DNA of 11,277 bases, from NCBI GenBank assembly GCA_025451135.1, contig JANWKW010000087.1, positions 1-11,277 of the forward strand, read 5' to 3'. Source of the stretch: Vulcanimicrobiia bacterium. Lineage in GTDB: Bacteria > Vulcanimicrobiota > Vulcanimicrobiia > Vulcanimicrobiales > Vulcanimicrobiaceae. Position numbers and translations under genes: made by a program. Each line of letters starts with the position of its first letter. Position 1 is the first letter of the stretch. Under the pieces are notes generated by a model that did no database searches, had not been told where the DNA came from, and saw only the letters and a program-made list of their open reading frames with translations. Of this stretch, positions 5,116-11,277 are shown in pieces.

Positions 5116-7112
5116 TCGCCGCGCTCGTGCTGGTCGTCTTCCTGGCGTTCGCGGCGCTGATGTACCTGCGGATCGTCCCCGCGATCTTGGCCGTGCCGGT
5201 GATGGCGGTCGTCATGGGCATCGTGGCGCTGGTGCCGCTCCCGCAGCTCGGCACCGTGATGGTGGCCGGTTCGGCCAGCCTGGCGCCGGTCATCGTGACC
5301 GTCATCTTCGGCGCGTTGCTCGGGCGCGTGACCTTGGACACCGGCATCGCCCGCGCCATCGTGAACCTGGCTGCCGAGTACGGCGGCGAGAACCCGTTCG
5401 TGCTCTCGATGGTGCTGTGCGCGGTGGTGGCGCTGCTCTTCGTGACGTTCGCGGGGTTGGGCGCGATCATCATGGTCGGCTCGATCGTGCTGCCGATCAT
5501 GATGACGACCGGCGTGCCGCGCAAGGTCGCCTCGACGCTCTTCCTGATGGCCTTCGGGCTCGGCTTCATCTTCAATATCACCAACTGGAAGTTCTATACC
5601 ACCACCTTCGGGGTGACCCAGGGCCAACTGACCTGGTATTCGATCGCGCTGGCCGCGGTCGATCTGCTCGCGCTCGTGATCTATGCCGTGGTCTCGTTCC
5701 GGCGGGAGCGCGACTACGCGACCTGGGCCGTGCGCGCCGAGACCGCGAAGGCGCCGGGCGTGCCGGCCTGGGCGCTGATCGCGCCGGTGCTCCCGATCCT
5801 GCTGTACTTCGTGCTCAAGCTCGACCCGGTGATCGCGTTCGCGCTTTCGGCGGTCTACGCGGCGCTCGCGACCCGCCCGCGCGACGTCGTCAAGGTGCTG
5901 GTCGCCGCCGCGATCCGCGGCGTCGAGGACGTCGCGCCGGCGGTGATCCTGTTCGTCGGGATCGGCATGCTGCTGGCGCTGACCAAGACGCCGCAGTTCG
6001 CCGGCGCGCTCAAACCGGTCGTCGCGAGCGGTTGGGCGCACAATCCGATCGCGTTCGTCGCGATCTTCGGCATCCTGAGCCCGCTCGCGCTCTATCGCGG
6101 TCCGCTCAATCCGTTCGGCGTGGGCATCGCGATCTTCACCGTGCTGTTGACCTCCGGCGCGGTGCCGCCGGTCATCCTGGTCGCGGCCATCATGGCGGTC
6201 GTCCAGGTCCAGAACGTCTGCGATCCCACCAACACGGCCAACGTGTGGGTCGCCAACTTCACCGGCACGCCGATCGACGAGATCACCAAACGGACCCTGC
6301 CGTACCAGGTCGCGGTCGCGATCGCGGCGACCCTGCTGATCGTCGCGGGCGCGACGTCCTTCTTCGGAAGCAGTCCGTTCCGCTTCGCCATCCCGGCGGC
6401 GCAGGCGGCGACGCTCGACGCCGGTCTGCTCGCACCGGCGGGCGCCGCCGGGCGCGTGCTGGTCGCCGCCGACGGGAGCGCGCCGGCGCGCGCCGCCGCC
6501 GACGCGGTCGCGAGCGCGTTGAACGCCGGCCCGACGCGCGCGTCGCGCGGCCGGGTCGACCCGAACGTCGGGGATTGCAGCGATAAGCCGTTCGCGGCGT
6601 ACGTCCAGGTGACGTCGACCGCGTTCGCGCTGATCGAGGGCACCGATCTCGACATCGGCATCGCGCTAGAGGATTGCGGCGGCTGGGGCGTGGGCGAGTG
6701 GCACGATCATCAGGTCTTCGCGCGGCCGCCGACCGACGCGGATGCGCGGACGCTCGCGGCCAGCGGCGTCGCTCGCCTGCAGGAATGGGCGCAGACCCAC
6801 GCCGACCGGGCCGCCAACCTGTGGCGCGTCGGGCTGGCCTACGCCGCCGGCGATGCGCCGACGTATTACTACGCGCTCTTCAAGACGGTCGACGGCAACA
6901 TGCGCACGTTCGTGCGGGGCGGCGGTCCGGCGTATGCGGCCGGTCTGCGGACCAACGATATCGTCGACAAGCTCGACGGCAAGTTCTGGTGGGAGTACGG
7001 CACGTTCCAGACGCAGTCGCGCGCCTACGACGGCAAACCCCACAGCTTCGAGGTCGAGCGCGCGGGCAAGATCCTCGACCTGCAACTCGGACTCCCCTTC
7101 GTCGCCAGCTAG
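5112..7112 (+). CDS. Ion-transporter-superfamily permease with C-terminal PDZ-like domain
   Basis: The protein is 666 aa, with about 11-13 hydrophobic segments in residues 2-417 and then a 245-residue soluble tail. The membrane part resembles secondary carriers for organic anions (GntP/CitMHS/dicarboxylate-type, IT superfamily). It has two half-like blocks split by a basic loop at 196-218 and a polar CDPTNTANVW stretch at 370-379 typical of a substrate/re-entrant loop. The substrate is unknown. The tail has an Ala-rich linker (427-480), an unassigned domain with Cys489 and Cys522 (about 485-590), and a PDZ-like region (about 596-660: GGGPAYAAGLRTNDIVDKLDG, then FEVERAGKILDLQL). By positive-inside reasoning (RRER loop and ITKR at 391-394 inside), the tail should be extracytoplasmic. 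The fusion is unusual for such carriers. The start is GTG 5112, overlapping the upstream stop as GTGA with no Shine-Dalgarno, which suggests reinitiation. The next gene follows after 9 bases. Confidence 0.82.
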   Translation: MIAALVLVVFLAFAALMYLRIVPAILAVPVMAVVMGIVALVPLPQLGTVMVAGSASLAPVIVTVIFGALLGRVTLDTGIARAIVNLAAEYGGENPFVLSMVLCAVVALLFVTFAGLGAIIMVGSIVLPIMMTTGVPRKVASTLFLMAFGLGFIFNITNWKFYTTTFGVTQGQLTWYSIALAAVDLLALVIYAVVSFRRERDYATWAVRAETAKAPGVPAWALIAPVLPILLYFVLKLDPVIAFALSAVYAALATRPRDVVKVLVAAAIRGVEDVAPAVILFVGIGMLLALTKTPQFAGALKPVVASGWAHNPIAFVAIFGILSPLALYRGPLNPFGVGIAIFTVLLTSGAVPPVILVAAIMAVVQVQNVCDPTNTANVWVANFTGTPIDEITKRTLPYQVAVAIAATLLIVAGATSFFGSSPFRFAIPAAQAATLDAGLLAPAGAAGRVLVAADGSAPARAAADAVASALNAGPTRASRGRVDPNVGDCSDKPFAAYVQVTSTAFALIEGTDLDIGIALEDCGGWGVGEWHDHQVFARPPTDADARTLAASGVARLQEWAQTHADRAANLWRVGLAYAAGDAPTYYYALFKTVDGNMRTFVRGGGPAYAAGLRTNDIVDKLDGKFWWEYGTFQTQSRAYDGKPHSFEVERAGKILDLQLGLPFVAS

Positions 7113-7121
7113 AGAAAGAAC

Positions 7122-8498
7122 ATGAACAGCATCGATCCGTCCCTCGCGGCCTACTGCGATGCCCAGCGCGACGCGCACATCGACGAACTCAAGGAGTGGA
7201 TCGCGATCCCGTCGATCTCGGCCGATCCCGAGCATCGCGGCGACGTGCGAGCGTGCTGCGGGCGGCTGGTCGCGCGTATGGCCGAGATCGGGATGATGGC
7301 GAGCGTGCTCGAGACCGACGGCAACCCGCTCGCCTACGGCGAGTGGCTGGGCGCGCCCGGCAAGCCGACCGTCCTGATCTACGGGCACTACGACGTGCAG
7401 CCGGTCGACCCGGTCGAGCTGTGGAAGAGCCCGCCGTTCGAAGGGACCGTGCGCGACGGCAAGATCTACGGCCGCGGTTCGGTCGACGACAAGGGCCAGG
7501 TGCTGATGCACCTCGCCGCCATCGACGCGCACTTGCGGACGCGCGGCGCGCTGCCGGTCAACGTCAAGGTCGTGATCGAAGGCGAAGAAGAGATCGGTTC
7601 GCCGAATTTCGAAGCCGCTCTCGCCCGCTATAAGGACGAATTCGCGGCCGACATCGCGGTGATCTCGGATACGGCCGTCTTCGCCGAAGACGTCCCGTCT
7701 CTCACGACCTCGATCCGCGGATTGGTGCATTGGGAAGTCACGGTGAGCGGCCCGACCAACGACCTGCACTCGGGCTACTTCGGCGGCATCGTCCGCAATC
7801 CGATCGAGGCGCTCGCGCAGATCGTCGCGTCGCTCAAGGACGCGGACGGCCGCGTCGCGGTGCCCGGCTTTTACGACGGCGTGCCGGAGATCGAACCCGA
7901 AGCGGTGGCCGAACTGCGCGAGCTGCCGTTCGATGAGGCGCGCGAGGCCGGCGGTCTCGGCGTGCCCGCCTTCGCGGGCGAGCGCGGGCGCTTGCCGCTC
8001 GAACGCATGTGGTTCCGGCCGACCTTAGAATGCAACGGCATCTGGGGCGGCTATCAGGGGCCGGGCAGCAAGACGATCATCCCGAGCTGGGCGAAGGTCA
8101 AGCTCTCGGCGCGCCTGGTCGGCGCGCAAGATCCCGCCCGCGTCAAGCGCGCCGTCGAAGAGCACGTCCGTGCGGTCGCGCCGGCGGGCGTGCGCGTCGA
8201 GATCCACTCCGACGGGGACGTGCGCGCGGTTGTCACGTCGCGCACCCATCCGGCCGTCGCCGCGGCCGCGCGGGCGATGCAGGCCGGCTTCGGCAAGGCG
8301 CCGGTCTTCATCGGGACCGGCGGGACGATCGGTCCGGTCGCTTCGTTCGATCGCATCCTAAAGCTGCCGCAGGTCCTGATCGGCGTCGGACTGCCCGACG
8401 ATCAGATCCACGCTCCCAACGAGAAGTTCAACCTGAGCCAACTCTTCGGCGGCATCAAGACGATGGCGCACCTCTACGACGAACTGGCGGCGCTGTGA
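7122..8498 (+). CDS. M20-family metallopeptidase (dipeptidase, CNDP-like)
   Basis: This protein of 458 aa is full length for bacterial M20 dipeptidases and lacks a signal peptide, so it is cytoplasmic. The two-zinc site is complete: His89 and Asp91 (YGHYDVQP), bridging Asp122 (GSVDDKG), general base Glu156 and ligand Glu157 (EGEEEIG), Asp183 (ISDTAVF), and His430 (DDQIHAPNE). The lid/dimerisation domain is about 200-370 (DLHSGYFGG near 214). M20 enzymes of this type cleave dipeptides or short N-capped peptides, often non-specifically. The segment GTGGTIGPVASF (398-409) replaces the more usual EGGSIP. In context the enzyme would process what the upstream carrier brings in, though this is inference. 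The ATG at 7122 has only a purine-rich leader (GAGAAAG). It begins nine bases after the carrier stop, and its TGA overlaps the next gene's GTG. Confidence 0.93.
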   Translation: MNSIDPSLAAYCDAQRDAHIDELKEWIAIPSISADPEHRGDVRACCGRLVARMAEIGMMASVLETDGNPLAYGEWLGAPGKPTVLIYGHYDVQPVDPVELWKSPPFEGTVRDGKIYGRGSVDDKGQVLMHLAAIDAHLRTRGALPVNVKVVIEGEEEIGSPNFEAALARYKDEFAADIAVISDTAVFAEDVPSLTTSIRGLVHWEVTVSGPTNDLHSGYFGGIVRNPIEALAQIVASLKDADGRVAVPGFYDGVPEIEPEAVAELRELPFDEAREAGGLGVPAFAGERGRLPLERMWFRPTLECNGIWGGYQGPGSKTIIPSWAKVKLSARLVGAQDPARVKRAVEEHVRAVAPAGVRVEIHSDGDVRAVVTSRTHPAVAAAARAMQAGFGKAPVFIGTGGTIGPVASFDRILKLPQVLIGVGLPDDQIHAPNEKFNLSQLFGGIKTMAHLYDELAAL

Positions 8499-9415
8499 GC
8501 CGCATCGCGGTAGCCGTTCTCGCCGTCGCGCTGCTCGGCGCATCGCCGCAGACCGAAGCGACGCGCCTCCAGGCCGCCGTCACCGCCGTCGCCGCGCACG
8601 CGAAGGCGACGTCGGGCGCGCGGTTCGGCATCGCGGTGTGGGACGTCAAGACCGGCGCGCGCGCCGGCGCCTATTCCGGCCAAGGCTTTCCGCTTGCGAG
8701 CGCGTTCAAGCTGCCGCTCGCGATGACGGTCCTCGAGCGCGTCGATGCCGGCAAGCTCGCGCTCGACCGGCGCGTCACCGTACTGCCGCACGACATCGTC
8801 GCCTACGCCAGCTCCGTCGCGGACGACTATGCGAAGGGCACGCGCACGTTCGCGCTCGTCGACCTGGTCACGCGGATGGTCCGCGACAGCGACAACACGG
8901 CGGCCGACACGCTCTATCGCATCGTCGGCGGTTCCCCCGCCATCGACGCGGCGCTCGCACGCGCCGGCATCGCCGGCATCACCGTCCGCACCGATGAGGC
9001 CGGCCTGCACCGCGACTTCGTCGCCGGCCGTTCGTACGCGCGCGGCGGCGACAACAGCGCAACCCCCGACGCGTACGCGACGCTGCTGGAGAAGATCGTC
9101 CTCGACCGCGCGAGCCCGCTCAAGCCGGATTCGACGCTGCTGCTCACCTCGGTCCTGACCGAGTCGCAGACCGGCACCCACCGTCTGCGGGCCGGACTCC
9201 CGCCCGGCACGAGGCTCGCGCACAAGACCGGCACCTCGGGCCGCTACCCGAACGGCGCGGTCGACGCGACCAACGACGCCGGCATGGCGTTCCTCGCAGG
9301 CGGCACGCGGCCGGTCATCATCGTCGCCTTTCTCAACGGCGCACGCGGGACCGACGAGCAGAACGACGCCGCCATCGCGGCGCTCGCGCGCGCGGTCGTG
9401 CAGGCGGTGCGATGA
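8495..9415 (+). CDS. Secreted class A serine beta-lactamase
   Basis: The protein is 306 aa, starting at GTG 8495, which overlaps the peptidase stop as GTGA. The frame is open far upstream (to 8009), but that stretch overlaps the confident peptidase gene. The GTG start gives a signal peptide (about 1-22: hydrophobic core 4-15, then GASPQTEA). All class A motifs are present: Ser69-x-x-Lys72 (SAFK), Ser132-Asp133-Asn134 (SDN), omega-loop Glu168 (DEAGLH), NSATP at 187-191, and Lys244-Thr245-Gly246 (KTGTSG). The omega loop reads E-A-G-L-H, not ExxLN, so Ambler position 170 is His. E-A-x-x-H is also seen in PER-type extended-spectrum enzymes, from memory. Beta-lactam hydrolysis in the periplasm or outside the cell is expected. 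No AmpR- or BlaR-like regulator is adjacent, and the gene sits inside what looks like a metabolic array, so its native role may be housekeeping. Confidence 0.92.
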   Translation: MSRIAVAVLAVALLGASPQTEATRLQAAVTAVAAHAKATSGARFGIAVWDVKTGARAGAYSGQGFPLASAFKLPLAMTVLERVDAGKLALDRRVTVLPHDIVAYASSVADDYAKGTRTFALVDLVTRMVRDSDNTAADTLYRIVGGSPAIDAALARAGIAGITVRTDEAGLHRDFVAGRSYARGGDNSATPDAYATLLEKIVLDRASPLKPDSTLLLTSVLTESQTGTHRLRAGLPPGTRLAHKTGTSGRYPNGAVDATNDAGMAFLAGGTRPVIIVAFLNGARGTDEQNDAAIAALARAVVQAVR

Positions 9416-10149
9416 CCGACGCGACCCAGCGCTTCGGCGACCGAGCCGACGCGTACGCCGCCCATCGCCCGGGCTATCCGCCCGAAGCGATCGACGCCGT
9501 GCTCGCCGGGCTCGGCGATCCGCACGCGCTGACGGTCGCGGATCTGGGTGCCGGCACCGGCATCTCATCGCGCCTGCTGGCCGAGCGCGGCGCCAAGGTG
9601 ATCGCCGTCGAACCGAACGCCAAGATGCGCGCGGCCGCGGGTCTCGACGCGCGCATCGAATGGCGCGACGGTACCGGCGAGGCGACCGGTCTCGCCGACG
9701 CGGCCGTGCAGCTCGCGACCGCCTTCCAGGCCTTCCATTGGTTCGCGACCCCGGCCGGTATCGCCGAGCTGCGCCGGATCGCGACCCGTCGCGCGGCCCT
9801 CGTGCAGTACGAGCGCGACGCGCGCGATCCGTTCACCTCGGCCTACGGCGCCATCGTGGAGAAGTACGCGCTCGACGATACCGAGGAGCGCCGCGCCCAA
9901 GCGATGCGCACGTTCGCGGCCTTCCCCGGGGCGTCGATCGCGCGCGCCGAGTTCGCGTCGACGCAGCGCCTGAACCTCGAAGGGTTGCTGGGGCGCGCGG
10001 CCTCGTCGTCCTATCTCCCGCAGACCGGAACCGCCAACAAGGCGATGGTCGCCGACCTGCGCGGACTGTTCGCGCTCTGTGCGGTCGACGGCTTGGTGAC
10101 GTTCGCGATGACCACATTCGTCATCACCGCCGACCTCGGCGCCGCGTGA
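9412..10149 (+). CDS. Class I SAM-dependent methyltransferase (Methyltransf_11 type)
   Basis: This protein of 245 aa is cytoplasmic. The SAM-binding motif I is DLGAGTG at residues 44-50. The acidic residue after strand 2 is Glu67 (IAVEPN), which binds the ribose of SAM. QAFHWF at 106-111 is a signature of a group of small-molecule methyltransferases related to trans-aconitate and YcgJ-type enzymes. The N-terminal FGDRADAYAAHRPGYPPE segment and the later AASSSYLPQTG (about 197-207) are also typical of that group. The methyl acceptor cannot be read from the sequence. The start is ATG 9412, overlapping the beta-lactamase stop as ATGA, and the stop overlaps the next gene's GTG. In this array it could modify a carboxylic or amino-acid-like intermediate, but that is a guess. 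Confidence 0.88.
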   Translation: MTDATQRFGDRADAYAAHRPGYPPEAIDAVLAGLGDPHALTVADLGAGTGISSRLLAERGAKVIAVEPNAKMRAAAGLDARIEWRDGTGEATGLADAAVQLATAFQAFHWFATPAGIAELRRIATRRAALVQYERDARDPFTSAYGAIVEKYALDDTEERRAQAMRTFAAFPGASIARAEFASTQRLNLEGLLGRAASSSYLPQTGTANKAMVADLRGLFALCAVDGLVTFAMTTFVITADLGAA

Positions 10150-11277
10150 ACGGCCGCAAGCTCCGTCTCGGCATCGACGTCGGCGGCACGTTCACCGACG
10201 TCGTCGCCATCGACGCCGGCACGCGCGAGCTGATCGCGCGCGTCAAGGTGCCGACTACCCACGACGCCGCCGAGGGCGTCGCGGCCGGCATCGTGGCGGG
10301 GGTCCGTCTGCTGCTCGAACGCACCCAAATCTCGCCGGACGACGTGGCGTTCATCGCACATTCGACGACCCAGGCGACCAACGCGTTGCTCGAAGGAGAC
10401 GTCGCGAACGTCGGGATCGTCGGCCTGCTCTCGCCCGGAGCGTTCCTCGCGCGGCGTCAGATGCGGATCGCGCCGATGCACCTCGCGCCCGGCGCCGTCT
10501 TCGCGCCGCAGACCGTCTACGCGCGGGCCGGTGACGAGCCGGGGATCCGCGACGCGGTCGATCGACTGCAGGCCGTGGGCATCGCGGCGATCGCCGCGAG
10601 CGAGGCCTTCGGCGTGGATCGCCCGGCCGCCGAGGACGCGGCCGTCGCGTACGCGCGCGAACGCGGCTTGCTCGCGACCAGCGGACACGACGTGGCGAGC
10701 ACCTACGGCCTGCGTGCCCGGACGCGCACGGCCGCCCTCAACGCGGCCATCCTGCCGACGATGGTGCGCACCGCGCGGATGACCGCCGAGGCCGTCGCCG
10801 CCGCCGCCATCGCCGCGCCGCTGATGATCATGCGCTCCGACGGCGGCGTGATGGACGTGCGCGAGATCGAACGCCGCCCGATCCTCACCCTGCTCTCGGG
10901 CCCGGCGGCGGGCGTCGCCGGCGCGCTGCTCTACGAGAACGTGACCGACGGGATCTTCGTCGAGGTCGGCGGCACGTCGTCGGACTGCTCGGCCATCCGG
11001 GCGGGCATGCCGCAGATGCGCCCGGCCAAGGTGGGCGGCCACCGCACGATGCTGCGGACGCTCGACGTGCGCACGCTCGCGATCGCGGGCGGATCGATGG
11101 CGCGCATCTCGGGCGGAGCGATCGTCGACGCCGGCCCGCGCTCGGCCCATATCGCCGGCTGTCTCTACGCCTCGTTCGTCGAGCCCGAGCGGCTCGACGG
11201 CGCGCGGCTCGAGCGGATCGCGCCGACGAAGCGCGATCCCGACGATTACGCCGTGCTGGTGACGGCCGACGGCGCGC
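10146..11277 (+). CDS. Hydantoinase/oxoprolinase-family subunit (HyuA-like), 5' part, cut by right edge
   Basis: The first 377 codons lie in the window; family members are usually about 650-700 aa. The start is GTG 10146, overlapping the methyltransferase stop as GTGA. The N-terminal actin-like ATPase fold shows GIDVGGTFTDV (residues 9-19), HSTTQATNALL (72-82), SGPAAGV (251-257) and VEVGGTSSD (272-280). The last is normally DMGGTSxD, so the usual Asp is Glu273. Later, GPRSAHIAG replaces the common GPxSAGAxPGP, placing the protein in a divergent branch. Known relatives use ATP to open cyclic amides (5-oxoproline, N-methylhydantoin) or carboxylate ketones (acetone and acetophenone carboxylases), usually with a HyuB-like partner. 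Whether one follows lies outside the window. The protein is cytoplasmic, and its substrate is not predictable. Confidence 0.9.
   Translation, partial: MNGRKLRLGIDVGGTFTDVVAIDAGTRELIARVKVPTTHDAAEGVAAGIVAGVRLLLERTQISPDDVAFIAHSTTQATNALLEGDVANVGIVGLLSPGAFLARRQMRIAPMHLAPGAVFAPQTVYARAGDEPGIRDAVDRLQAVGIAAIAASEAFGVDRPAAEDAAVAYARERGLLATSGHDVASTYGLRARTRTAALNAAILPTMVRTARMTAEAVAAAAIAAPLMIMRSDGGVMDVREIERRPILTLLSGPAAGVAGALLYENVTDGIFVEVGGTSSDCSAIRAGMPQMRPAKVGGHRTMLRTLDVRTLAIAGGSMARISGGAIVDAGPRSAHIAGCLYASFVEPERLDGARLERIAPTKRDPDDYAVLVTADGA

Larger units (their letters stand above)
3118..11277 (+). other. Six-gene co-directional array, probably one operon
   Basis: The junctions are GTGA at 5112-5115, a 9-base gap at 7113-7121, GTGA at 8495-8498, ATGA at 9412-9415 and GTGA at 10146-10149. 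No hairpin-plus-U-run terminator is seen between the genes. Downstream starts mostly lack a Shine-Dalgarno, which fits translational coupling by reinitiation. The order is secreted glycosidase, carrier, dipeptidase, secreted beta-lactamase, methyltransferase, then hydantoinase-like ATPase. The array probably continues past the right edge. Confidence 0.8.

Noticed and set aside
5055..6041. Minus-strand open reading frame rich in His, Arg and Asp opposite the carrier
   Set aside because: It is the antisense of codons for hydrophobic membrane helices. The composition is not that of a real protein.
6450..6520. Universal-stress-protein-like start (RVLVAADGSAPA) in the carrier tail
   Set aside because: Only the first strand and loop resemble the family. 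The later ATP-binding motif is missing, and the segment reads as an Ala-rich linker.
8009..8494. Longer N-terminus for the beta-lactamase
   Set aside because: The in-frame extension overlaps the peptidase gene in another frame and is Arg-rich. The GTG at 8495 gives a proper signal peptide.
10011..11150. Minus-strand open reading frame of 379 codons opposite the methyltransferase end and the hydantoinase-like gene
   Set aside because: Arg/Ala/Asp-rich with no motif, whereas the plus strand has clear hydantoinase motifs that continue to the right edge.

Overview
This is a GC-rich (roughly two-thirds G+C), gene-dense bacterial window with ten genes and no RNA genes, mobile elements, CRISPR arrays or long non-coding stretches. 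Every gap is under 100 bases. The content (an ECF sigma/anti-sigma pair, a membrane-tethered class III cyclase-like protein, an exported FecR-domain protein, a divergent GH20 hydrolase and ATGA/GTGA gene overlaps) would suit an uncultured soil lineage such as Eremiobacterota (WPS-2/Vulcanimicrobiota). An acidobacterial, chloroflexal or actinobacterial-like source is not excluded. This placement is an impression from protein style only.

Left part (1-1810, all on the minus strand). A cyclase-like protein is followed 73 bases later by an ECF sigma factor. The sigma stop overlaps the start of a zinc-finger anti-sigma factor that runs off the left edge. The cyclase domain has lost most of its catalytic residues and looks like a pseudo-cyclase.

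Middle (1811-3117). An unrecognised small helical protein (plus strand) converges on an exported FecR-domain protein (minus strand). The palindrome TTAA serves as stop codon for both. Short divergent intergenic regions at 1811-1875 and 3030-3117 probably hold the promoters.

Right part (3118-11277, all plus strand). Six genes form one tightly packed array: secreted GH20-like hydrolase, transporter with a PDZ-like tail, M20 dipeptidase, secreted class A beta-lactamase, SAM methyltransferase, and a hydantoinase/oxoprolinase-family subunit cut by the right edge. Four of the five junctions are 4-base GTGA or ATGA overlaps and the fifth is a 9-base gap, so the genes are very probably co-transcribed and translationally coupled. 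The theme is uptake and hydrolysis of amide- or glycoside-linked compounds. A route for salvaging peptidoglycan fragments or amino-sugar peptides fits, but this is inference. No gene shows the substrate, and several members (GH20, hydantoinase) are divergent from their textbook relatives.
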